Both the position numbers and the translations under genes were made by a program. A stretch of DNA of 64,000 bases from positions 1,054,001 to 1,118,000 of the forward strand of contig LUGG01000014.1 of assembly GCA_001683735.1 (NCBI GenBank), given 5' to 3'. This document shows, in pieces, positions 11,423 through 21,635 of this stretch. Positions within the stretch are counted from its first letter, which is position 1. Each line of letters begins with the position of its first letter. The notes beneath the pieces were generated by a model. It searched no databases and was not told where the DNA came from. It saw only the letters and a list, made by a program, of their open reading frames with translations. Origin of the DNA: Grifola frondosa. Its lineage: Eukaryota > Basidiomycota > Agaricomycetes > Polyporales > Grifolaceae.

Positions 11423-13110
11423 CTATAACAATTCTCTCATCTCGTCTGCGTCTCCAAAGAATACTGCACCATCTATTTCGTCGTCATCTTCGGCTGCCCC
11501 CGCAGCGTGCTCGCCAACAGACCTGAGGATCTGGCTGAACTGCATCATTCCGCCATCATCACTGTCACTATCCTCTCCGGAAGGGACCTCGTTGAACAGG
11601 GGTACTCGCGGTAGCATGCGGCGTTGCGGCGGCAGTGCAGGCGCAGGCGTCTCGCCCCTCTCGTCGAAATCGGGTAGGAAGAGTGGTGTGCGCTCTCTCC
11701 GTGCCGCCACACCACTGGGAATGAAGTCAGCTGGCGCAATGCTGGGCGCGCGCGGTGCGATGAGCCCGGTGGGGGCGAGTGAGGGCGCCCTTGACGCGGG
11801 CCGGATTGGGGGGTAAGGCTCAACGATCACGCACAAACAGCGGTCGTGGATGTTGAACCCGCGGTATCGTAGCTCCAAGATCGGTTTAGGCTTGACATCT
11901 TCGTCTTCGTCTGCTTCGAACGCAGGTGCGGTCTCGTCGGGCTCCAGTTCGATGGCGCTCTCGCGGTCAGCGCCCGTGGATGCGACGGCGGCCATTGAGC
12001 TCGGGGGAGCGGCCTTATTGGCTAGTGAGGGCTCTGAGTCCTCGTGCTTTACAGTGACTGGTATCGTATCATCGGTTTGGTCCATAGCGATGAGACTAGG
12101 ATCGTCTAGCCCAACGTTTGTGGACGTAAGTGCCGCGTCGTTCGTAGCCTGCATATCAGTGGCTAGATCTACAATGGGATCGGCCATGTCCACATCGTCG
12201 TCCACATCTTTTGACATTTCTTCGTCTATGTCTTCACGGTAGCCTCCAGCAACGAGGTTTCTGGCTCTTGCGGACCGCCGCGGAGCGGCAGGTGTAATGC
12301 TGACATCAATATTGACGTCTTCGTCGCTGGAGATGGATATTGCTTCATCTTCATCCTCAATGGCCCGTTGTTTTCCTTTCCCCTTCGTTTTGCGTTTCTT
12401 GCTCGCTTTCGGGGCTGCATCCTTTTTCAAAGCTCGCTTCTTCCGCTTCTCCGCACGTTGAGGCTGCGGCTGTGGCGGAGACTTGGACCTGGACAATTGT
12501 TTTGGGGGGTTAGGAGCCGCTACGAAATGCCGAGTCTATAGCCGCAGATATAAGCACACATCATCCACATCCATCCTTCGCTCACCTTGACGAGAACAGC
12601 GTGAGGCTCCGTTTTGCGCAGGAAGTATCCGAATTGGTACGTATCTATCTCGTTGCAAGCGTAAGTGAAGAGGCCGCAGAGCCCGCGAAGTCATGTCCTC
12701 ACCGCCTCGATGTACGTCCAGGCTCCCGCGCTTCGCATTCGCAGGACCTCCGGGACCAAGTTGCGCATCGGCCTCTTCCCTTAGTTTGGGGAGGATCCTG
12801 AGGCAGGTCGTCAGCGGCAGCGTGCAGGCTGGTTCGGAACTCAGAGACTGACAGCGGGCGCAGGTCCGCGAGGACGTGCTGCAGGACCCTGTCGGACATC
12901 CATTCGACGTGTCTCTCATCTAGATACAGCTTTGGGCACGGCTCATGTATTCTGGGCTTGTGGGAGCAGGAGATAGGCCGACTCACGTAGAGGGGAGCAC
13001 CGTCGTTGCTGAGATGCGCAAATAGTATGCGTTGCGCGTACGAAAACCCATTTCGCGCGGTTCTTGGGAATGGAGAACGGCTGAATTATGCTTATAAGCA
13101 ACGAAGGGGT
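11423..13110 (-). CDS. Unassigned nuclear protein with basic and acidic Ser-rich C-terminal half
   Basis: I do not recognise the family. The last exon (11423 to about 12500) encodes a highly charged region: basic clusters KRKKRALKK and KASKKRKTKGKGKQR (likely nuclear localisation signals), then acidic stretches (EDEDEAISISSDEDVNID, EEMSKDVDDDVDMADP) and a C-terminus rich in proline with repeated RAPS-type turns, ending DEIDGAVFFGDADEMRELL. Upstream short exons encode a more conserved-looking helical part: FSYAQRILFAHLSNDGAPLY (near 13000-13060), LYLDERHVEWMSDRVLQHVL (near 12880-12930) and YQFGYFLRKTEPHAVLVK (near 12590-12650). The start codon is not settled; about 13100 is an estimate. The stop is only 62 bases from the convergent MEF2 stop. 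Confidence 0.55.
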
Positions 13111-13136
13111 GGATAGAAAGTTTGGCGATCAACTGG

Positions 13137-13184
13137 ACGCGTCTCTCGTGACTAACGCGACTCATCACGTGCATCCGTCGCGAA
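13137..13184. promoter_or_regulatory. ACGCGT/ACGCGA and CGCGAAA-type boxes upstream of the unassigned nuclear protein
   Basis: ACGCGT lies at 13137-13142, ACGCGA at 13155-13160, and a TCGCGAAA sequence near 13178-13185, all just upstream of the probable first exon. These match the MluI cell-cycle box and the Swi4/E2F-like box that drive G1/S transcription in fungi. Single ACGCGT hexamers occur by chance in a window this size, so only the clustering is suggestive. Confidence 0.35.
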
Positions 13185-13326
13185 ATAACTTCACGTAGCA
13201 AAAACACTCGCTATGATTGGAAGCACTGCGAAAGACTACAGATTCCGTATATGTGATCAGCTATCGTACAAATACGCCTTTCCTGACTTAGATAGTCCAA
13301 ATAAATGTCCTCCGAATACTTACTGC

Positions 13327-14920
13327 CTAAAGCGGGTCCTCAGATGGCACGTCGGGACCAGAAATGACGGCCTTGATGACGGGTTTACCGTCGGGACTCT
13401 TCCCCGCGCGGGTGGTCTGGAATGCCTCGATCGCATCTTTGAAGGCGAACCTGTGGGTGACCAGGGGCTTAAGGTCGATCTTGCCCGCGGCGACGAGGCC
13501 AATGGCGAGTTGGTAATCGCCGGGCTGTATGAAAAAGGGTCGTCATTGATGTGCGCGCGAGTGCTGTGTGGAGGGGTACTCACACCATACCGGAAGGAGC
13601 CTTTGAAGTTGAGCTCCTTTACCAACAGGGTGGTGACCGGAATGACGATTTCAGCAGCGCCCATGCCGACCTGTAGAGAACCATCAGCATGCCGCATCAC
13701 GCACATCGACGGCAGGAGACATACCTGCACGAAGGTGCCGCCTTGCTTGGCGATCAGAATACCAGTCTGTATCGACACCTCCGCGCCGCTCGCGTCGACG
13801 ACCAGGTCGATCGACTTCGGGCCGCGCTCCTCGATTCCGAGCGTCTGCATCATGATATTCGCGTTTCGCTCCGAGTACGCAAGGCGCGGCTCTCCGGGCT
13901 GGAGCGGGGACGGGGTGTATGTCTCCGTCGCGGCGAAGCCCCGCGCGAACTCGAGACGACTTGGGACGATGTCGACGGCAATGATACGCCGAGCGCCGAG
14001 CGCCTTTGCGACGGCCATGCATAGGAGGCCGACCGGACCCGCGCCAAAGATGACCACGGACTGGTTCGCGCGCAGTTGCGCAATGTTCGACACGGAGTGG
14101 ACTGCAACAGAAAGGGGCTCCATCTTACAGGGTGGTACAGCGCGTCAGAATTCGCTCCATCGAAGAATTGATGAGATTTACCATGGCGCCGTCCTCGAGC
14201 GTGAGGTCGTTGGGGAGTACATAACAGAGGTCTGCGGGGATGCGGTAGTATCGCGCTAAGGTTCCATCATACGGAGGAGTGGCGGCGAACACGATGTCGG
14301 GACACAGCTTGATATAAGTGTGAGACGAATACGACGCTGAGGCAGGGAACGGTCGACATACTTCATAGCGACCGCGCTTGCAATCGTCGCAGACACGGCA
14401 CGTAGCCCCAGGCTCCATCGCGACACGGTCGCCAACTTTGAGGTTCTTGACCTTTGGTCCGACTTACATGTTGCTAATGAGAGACTGAATGTGGAGAGGT
14501 GCAAAAGATGTGTAGCACCTTTTGATACGATTCCAGACGACTCGTGTCCGAGAACCTATATGACAGGGGATCAGATGCCCCATGATTTCCAGTGGAACGA
14601 AGAGACATACCATCGGCTTCTCGACGACAAAGCTGCCGATACGGCCAGCAACAGGTAGTGGACATCGGAGCCACAGATGCCTGGAGTTGAGTGATATCAG
14701 CCTGTGGCAATGTGTTGATTGCGGGTGAATGGAACGAACCAGTCTTTTTCACCTCAACCAAGACTTCATCATCGGTGACTGAAAAATAATCACGAAGTTA
14801 GTCGCACCAGTTAATTGCTGTTAGCATTGGGTGGCTGGAGATCTCACCTTCGGGAATGGGTCGCTCCTCGTAGACAACATCCTCGATGCCGCGCAAAACA
14901 AAGGACGGGTTATCGGACAT
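13327..14920 (-). CDS. Zinc-dependent polyol dehydrogenase, probably xylitol dehydrogenase (D-xylulose reductase)
   Basis: A medium-chain dehydrogenase of about 375 residues in at least seven exons. It starts MSDNPSFVLRGIEDVVYEER at 14920. GICGSDVHYL holds the catalytic-zinc cysteine, GHE-type sequence follows, and GDRVAMEPGATCRVCDDCKRG is the structural-zinc loop. The Rossmann motif GAGPVGLLCMAVAKALGA ends in an aspartate (AVDI), which in this family favours NAD over NADP. The C-terminus NFKGSFRYG followed by KIDLKPLVTHRF is characteristic of fungal XDH, which oxidises xylitol to D-xylulose; sorbitol or L-arabinitol activity cannot be excluded. The frame appears to lose one base near 14645-14651, between HYLL and GRIGSFVVEKPM. 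A CCGGGG hexamer matching the CreA/Mig1 repressor consensus lies at 15035-15040, 115 bases upstream of the start. Confidence 0.88.
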
Positions 14921-15766
14921 CAGGGATATCAGGGATGAATGGATAATAATCTATGGGAAGAGGGTCACGAAGCTGCCAGCTCCGTACTCGCTGGCTATTT
15001 GAAGGATCGAGGAGAAACAACGGAGTGGCCCGGTCCGGGGTGCGCTGTGTCTGGACCTTGCTCATCTGACAAAAGCGATAGCTGGTCATGACATAGCAGG
15101 CCATGATATATAGCCCGTGGCATAGCGATTTGTGCTCTCGTCTTGCGGGAAAATGCCTGGCGGTGCTGCGACGTAACAGCAATATTTCGGCGAGGTCTTT
15201 TTATGGTGCTCATTGCACCTTATTTGGTAATCAGATCTTCATTGGATAACGGGTACTTACAACTCTTAACTCTATGCAATTTCATGTTATTTGATACACG
15301 GGGTAAGCGTAAGGTCGTCTGTCAGATGGCGCCATGGCCCAGGCTATTCGGTGATTGTACGACAACGCGTCATTCGAAGTATCTGCTCGGACCAATCATG
15401 CCAACTTGGACATCCCTTGAAGCGCAGAGAATTTTCTTGTCAAACATGGAGGACACGATAAAACCACCGAGTGAGAACATACTGCTCGCCTGGGACCATC
15501 TTATTTTTCCACACGGTGGCTCAGATTCAGACGTTATTCGCTCTGGAGTATGCTTTACTACTCGAGATCAGAGTACTTCGACTGCAGGGTGCATTTACGA
15601 GGATCGATAAAGGTTCTGATCGTCTTGATGAGGATAAGTAGGCCGCGTCTTATGTAATGCCTAGCGCTCACGCCATTCTATAAAATTATCTTCCCTCCAA
15701 ACGTTCCATCTGCCCATCCCCCCTCCTTCATTCACCATCCTTCTCCGAATCCTTAAACCTCTTACA
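14921..15766. promoter_or_regulatory. Divergent upstream region of the polyol dehydrogenase and MET6, with a MET6 TATA box
   Basis: TATAAAA at 15679-15685 lies 82 bases before the MET6 ATG and is followed by a pyrimidine-rich tract (15690-15760), the usual arrangement of strongly expressed fungal promoters. A 155-codon open frame at 15143-15610 has no recognisable domain; I leave it out. Confidence 0.55.
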
Positions 15767-18535
15767 ATGGTTGCTTCCAGCGTTCTCGGTTTCCCTCGTA
15801 TCGGTACGTTGTTTCATAACTTCCGTTTGCGAGGCCGCCCCTGAAATGCTTTAATCCTGTGTTAGGTGCAAACCGTGAGGTGAAGAAGGCCGTTGAGGCT
15901 TACTGGGCTGGCAAAATCTCCGCAGAGGAGCTGAACAAGGCCGCTGCTGATGTCAAGAAGGCATGCTGGACCAGCCTCAAGGAGAGAGGCGTTGACTTGA
16001 TTCCCAGGTCCTTCACATTTTCTACTGCTGTTTAATACCCTCGACTGAGTATATTCTTGTTCAGCGGTGACTTCACTCTCTATGACCATGTTCTGGATCA
16101 CTCTGCGGCATTCAATGTCATCCCCAAACGCTACTTGGGCAAGAACCTGTCTCCCCTCGATGTCTACTTTGCCATGGGCCGTGGACGTCAGGCTGATGGT
16201 GTCGACGTCCCCGCATCGGAAATGAAGAAATGGTACGATGCACTCCTTTCTTCAAACCCATCACGCAATCTCGTATAAGCGCACATACATTGACGCTAAT
16301 TGCCCCATGACCTCGACAGGTTCGACTCGAACTACCACTTCGTCGTGCCGGAGTTCTCCGAGGAGACCGACTTCCAGCTCAACTTCAACAAGGCTGTTGA
16401 GGAGTACAATGAGGCCAAGGCCCTAGGCATCAACACCCGCCCCGTTGTCCTTGGGCCTGTCACTTTCCTCGCCCTCGGCAAGGCTGCGAAGGAGGCCAAG
16501 CCTGGCTTTGAGCCCATCTCTCTGCTCCCCAAGCTGCTCCCGGTCTACAAGACGCTCCTCGCCTCGCTGAAGGAGGCTGGCGCCGACTGGGTGCAGATTG
16601 ATGAGCCTGTCCTCGTCCTCGACTCCGCTGCCTACCTCGAGAAGCAGTTCATCTCCGCTTACACTGAGCTCGCGCCCGTCTCCCCCAAGATCATGCTGAC
16701 CACATACTATGGCCGCCTCGACACTAACCTCAGCTTCGTCGTCAAGCTCCCCGTGGCCGGTCTCCACATCGATCTCGACCGTGCCCCTGCCCAACTCGAT
16801 GAGGTTGTCGCAGCGGTGAAGCCCACCAACCTCGTCCTCTCGCTTGGTGTCGTCTCTGGCCGCAACATCTGGAAGACCGACTTCCAGGCTGCGCTAAAGT
16901 TCGGCGAGAAGGCCGTTTCTGCGCTCGGTAAGGACCGTGTCGTTATTGCCACCTCGTCTTCACTCCTCCACACTCCCGTCACGCTCGCCGCGGAGACCAA
17001 GCTTACGCCTGAGCAGAAGGACTGGTTCTCGTTCGCCCTTGAGAAGGCCAGTGAGGTGTCCGTCATCGCTGCGGCGCTTTCTGGCTCCCAGGACGCGAAG
17101 GTTGCTGAGGCGCTCGAGGCTAACAGGGCTTCTATTGCGAAGCGCCGTGCGTTCGAGCACAATTCCGACGATGCCGTGAGGAAGCGCGTTGCTGCGATCA
17201 CCCCCGACATGCTCGAGCGCAAGAGCCCCTTCTCCGTCCGCAAGGAGGTGCAGAAGAAGGTTCTCAACCTTCCCAAGTTCCCTACCACTACCATTGGTTC
17301 TTTCCCTGTAAGCATCCTGTATATCACCAGGCATGCGTTCACTCATAGATTGTACAATAGCAAACCAAGGAGATCCGTCAAGCACGTGCTAAGCTCAACA
17401 AGAAGGAGATCACCGTGGCCGAGTACGAGGAGTTCATCAAGAAGGAGATCGAGACCGTCGTCCGCTTCCAGGAGAAGATTGGTCTCGACCTCCTTGTCCA
17501 CGGCGAGCCCGAGCGCAATGACATGGTGCAATACTTCGGTGAGCAGCTCGAAGGTTTCGTCTTCACGCAGAATGGTTGGGTGCAGAGCTATGGCTCTCGG
17601 TAGGTGACATTCACTCCTCGCGAAGGCTACTAGCTCACGCGTTACCTTCAGTTACGTTCGTCCTCCCATTGTCGTCTCCGATGTCAGCCGCCCTCGCCCC
17701 ATGACTATACGCTGGAGCAGCTACGCGCAGAGCCTCACCGACAAGCCCATGAAGGGCATGTTGACTGGCCCTGTCACCATCCTTAACTGGTCGTTCCCCC
17801 GTGCCGACGTCTCCCGTGAGCTCCAGTGCAAGCAGCTCGCCCTTGCGCTTCGCGATGAGGTTATCGACCTCGAGAAGGCGGGCATAAAGGCCGTTCAGGT
17901 CGACGAGCCCGCTCTCCGTGAGGGTGTAAGTGTTAACCTCCTGTGCACTGTTACAACCACTTATATGCGGTATCTGTAGCTGCCGCTCCGCAAAGCCGAC
18001 TGGGAGCCGTACCTCAACTGGGCGCTGCCCTCGTTCAAGATCGCGACCGCGGGCGTGTCCGACGCGCTCCAGACGCACTCGCACTTCTGCTACTCCGACT
18101 TCGACGACATCTTCCCGTCGATCCAGGCGCTCGACGCGGACGTCATCTCCATTGAGGCGTCCAAGAGCGACATGAAGCTGCTCAACACGTTCAAGCACTA
18201 CGGCTACTCGAACCAGATCGGGCCCGGCGTGTACGACATCCACTCGCCCCGTGTCCCCAGCGAGCAGGAGATCAAAGACCGCCTCAAGGACATGCTCGCC
18301 ATTCTCCCCGACTCGCTTTTGTTCGTCAACCCTGTACGTGTTGTGGTTGGCTTCCACCCGATCACATGCTCACACCCAGATATCTAGGACTGTGGTCTTA
18401 AGACCCGTGGTTGGAAAGAGACCGAGGGTGCGTATTCTGATGCCATGTGGTATTGCTCCAGTTCTAACCATCACCTGTTATTCAGCGTCCCTCCAGAACC
18501 TCGTCGCCGCCGCTCGCTGGGCCCGTCAGGCTTAG
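15767..18535 (+). CDS. MET6: Cobalamin-independent methionine synthase (MET6)
   Basis: Nine exons (15767-15803, 15866-16007, 16065-16232, 16320-17307, 17361-17599, 17652-17925, 17980-18333, 18388-18427, 18486-18535) join without a break to 763 residues, close to yeast Met6. It transfers the methyl group of 5-methyltetrahydropteroyl-polyglutamate to homocysteine in the cytosol. The start [20 protein letters not shown], the folate-side motif [12 protein letters not shown], the linker [19 protein letters not shown] and the catalytic half are all clear. Zinc ligands are visible in [14 protein letters not shown] (His and Cys) and in [12 protein letters not shown] (Cys); [19 protein letters not shown] is the homocysteine-side motif. 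Codon use is strongly biased to C/G-ending codons, which together with the TATA box suggests high expression. Confidence 0.97.
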
Positions 18536-19007
18536 ATCGCGACTCCTTTGCGCTTCAACAGCGCCCGCGTTACGGTTAACTTATCAGCGCACTCTCAACG
18601 AGTTGTGCTGTAGTATTGACCTAGGGTAGTTGTGTTGTGGCGATATGTAAGCAGTAGATGGGCCGTCGCTGCCAGTCTGGACGCCCGAAAAAAATACGAC
18701 AGCTGCATGCAGGTGTCGTTGGGCAGGTCAGTGGGACTCGGGCCTGGGGGCTCATCGGATGCAACGGCGTCCGCGCGTAGTATGCAGCATGTAGACATGT
18801 TCGTAGCAGTGTTCGGATTTCAACAATCCTGGAGAAGACGCTTCAACGGCGTGTATGATGACAATAACAATAGTCGTGTATGATGGTATTAGTGCGAATG
18901 CAACAAGGGTGGAAGATCATGGGGAACTTCCCAGAAGGTGAGGTGCCAGAAACCCAAGAAAACATGTTATACAAAACCGACACCGAACATGTATGTAAAG
19001 TCATATA
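18536..19007. other. Intergenic: 3' flanks of the convergent MET6 and DUF2985-like genes
   Basis: Roughly 470 bases with no supported gene or repeat; it should contain the polyadenylation regions of two convergent genes. Confidence 0.5.
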
Positions 19008-21388
19008 TCATCTTATGACGTCCGCAACCTGCGGGACAATCATCTCGTCCGCTAGAGGGATCGATGTCACAGAAGCCCGCTCCGGAGGTATCTTCTCTCC
19101 AGCAAAGTCGCTACCCTGACTGGGAGACTGCTGCTGTCGCATTATTGGTGTCGATTGCGTGGCATTTAGCACAGCTGCCATCGTCGAGGAATTTCCTCCG
19201 GTGACCACAGTAGACGGATGTTCTGGCGAACGCTCCATGTCGAGGGCCACACGCAGGCGATCTTCCACTTGCTGCGTCCGCCTCGTCTTCCGCCCGCCCC
19301 AATATATGTAGAACCCTGCTAGAATGCCGGCGATCTAGACACATAAGTCAGTTTCCGATTTGAAAGGAGCGGAGATGGGACTCACAAATGCTGCAGGTAG
19401 TGTTGTGGCTGTCGTCCATGCCGGTCGCTGAAATCTGGTAGGGTTGAACATGTCAGAATGGCAAAGCGGTTAGGCGGGCCATCGGCGACCTACCTGTCAA
19501 GCCCCCACATGGTGCCACTCAGCAGGCACTATAAAAGGATTATGAGTTGAGCCTCAACCTGACGAGTTGCGTAACAACTCACCTGGAAGAACGAATTGAG
19601 GTCGTTGAGGATACATATCCAAACCGCTAGACTACTCCGCATCAGTTGACTATATGCAAGTGCGTATGGAAAGCTCACTTGATAGGAAATGCCTGCAGTC
19701 ACAGCGATAAGTTAGCACTTAGGAACATGATTGCGGCTTATAGAACATACTCGATGTGTTTCTGTTCCATGTGGCCGATACCACGTCTGAGACCCCCTGA
19801 ATTTGTGCTGTTCTTCACGAGATGGCGTTAGACTAGACACTATGTATCAATCGCATTATACTCACGGTAGTGAAGGTCAATCTGTTCATCCTCCGTCAAC
19901 ACATGGACATAGTTGGGGTCGTATATAGGATCGGGCAAGTCGTCCGCATCGTACAGCTCTGGAAGACCCGCTTTCTGACGCAGCTTTGCAATCCGACGTT
20001 TATAGTGCCATATCTTGAAAACCCCTACGGCGAGCGATTAGGATCTAGTGTGGTAAAGAATGAAGCGGATATACTGTATGTATCCATAACGCGAAAGGGT
20101 ATGAACCCAATACTAGTTGCTGTGAATAAACCTAACGATAGAACGTGAGCAGAGGCATGGCATAGTAAACTGATGCCTTACCAGTCTCTACTTGTTGGCA
20201 CAGCTCTACCCAAAAGCCTTTGTGTTTTCATTGTGTAAATTGATAAACTTGGCCAGAAAGAAGACGATACCAGTGCCCCAAAATACTTGAAACGGCTAGA
20301 GTCAACAAGTAACCTCGATGACCTAACGGCCAGCTCACCGACAAGAAAACCATAAATCGCTGCGACGAACTGAGTGAAAAAAAAAATTAGCGACTGATAT
20401 TCATATATTACTGCCGCTACTCAGTACTCACACCAGGGCTTCGGCAAAAGAACAAGATTAGCTCAACGTGAACATACGTCGGGAAAACCAAACATACGAG
20501 TCTTAACAAATGACCACACCCCTTGCATCACGCGTCTGAATTTGTCGCGTTTTCTGAGCACGTCCTCAACATGCTGATCAAGAGCATCCTCGTGTGGTGC
20601 ATTTGTATGTTTTCCCTTCTCTGGATCCTCCTTGCCCGCTGGTAATTGGGGCGTTCGTGTAGAACCACCACCGGTTTGCGGGAATAAAAAGACAAGGGAG
20701 GTCTACGAAGGAGGACCTTCAATTAAACCATAGGTATAGACTGTGAGCACAACACTCCCCTACATTACGATTGAGTTCGCCGCGTTAGTCAAAGTAGAGA
20801 CTGTGGCTATTTGAGGATCTGTCTGGCTTGATGAATAAGGGTAACACAGTCGAGAAAATAAAACACACCGATTACATCCAGGTGCTCGACAATATCATCG
20901 TTATGATGTATTTCATCCAGAAAGTCTTGGTGTATGTCCGAGTTGGGTAGACTATGAGCACTGCCAATGCGACCGGGCTCTCCGGGTGATGGTTTGAGGA
21001 CTTCTGCCTGTTGTCCCTCTATAGACACCATGGCCGAGTTGCAGCGACGACGCATATATGGATAATTTCGGCCAGGATCAGACGAGCCGAACGGATCCTG
21101 ATCTCGTTCTCTATTCGAAGAGAAGGGTATTCTCCTGGTAGTGGACATTATGTGCCGTGAAACTTTGCTCGGTACGCTCGATCTGCGCAATGTAGGACGG
21201 GAAATATCTTCAGGATCACTAGAGGTCGATGCGCGTGGGGAATTCCCTGGAACCTGAGCAGCAGGGGGAGCTTGAGGAGGCTGGGGTGTGGATGAGGAGA
21301 ATAATCCTGCCAAGGAGCGAGACCATTGACTGGGTTGGTCTGCATCCTGGAGGTAGGTATAGCCTTTCTTCACTCTAACTGAGGGCAT
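19008..21388 (-). CDS. Multi-pass membrane protein, DUF2985/PLAC8-like family
   Basis: Many small exons. The first exon (start 21388, MPSVRVKKGYTYLQD) encodes a Ser/Pro-rich cytosolic region with arginine-rich motifs, followed by helices, then HVEDVLRKRDKFRRVMQGVW leading into membrane segments (FWGTGIVFFLAKFINLHNEN). After that come GFWVELCQQVET, TATSIGFIPFRVMDTYS and the conserved loop FKIWHYKRRIAKLRQKAGLP with ELYDADDLPDPIYDPNYVHV. Near the C-terminus is another membrane helix ending in YIYWGGRKTRR and a polar tail. From memory this order matches fungal DUF2985 proteins, whose function is unknown. Between NLHNENTK and GFWVEL the frame shifts at 20211-20218, consistent with one missing base next to the CC pair. 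The exon structure in the middle is approximate. Confidence 0.72.
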
Positions 21389-21635
21389 GGGAGAGGAGAG
21401 GGACAGAGGGACACATGGGCCAATTCACTTCATGTTTGTTCGCTGAGTTCATGAAGTCATGGCGCTAAATTGTGCGACCTGACGCAGGCACCACAAGGCG
21501 CTAACGCTTCAATTGCTCTTCCGCATATTCACAGATAACAATATTACATATCCAATATTACATGAATTTTTGTTACACCGGCCCTTCGAATGCATGCTCC
21601 TGACGACTGACCGGCGAAGAGGTGGTCTGAAGAAT

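Noticed and set aside
13213..14259. A 348-codon open frame on the plus strand
   Set aside because: It lies antisense to the polyol dehydrogenase, whose motifs and splice sites are clear; the opposite frame has no domain and stays open because of the GC-rich codon bias.
15143..15610. A 155-codon open frame upstream of MET6
   Set aside because: Composition is not protein-like and no family motif is present; it lies in a divergent promoter region.
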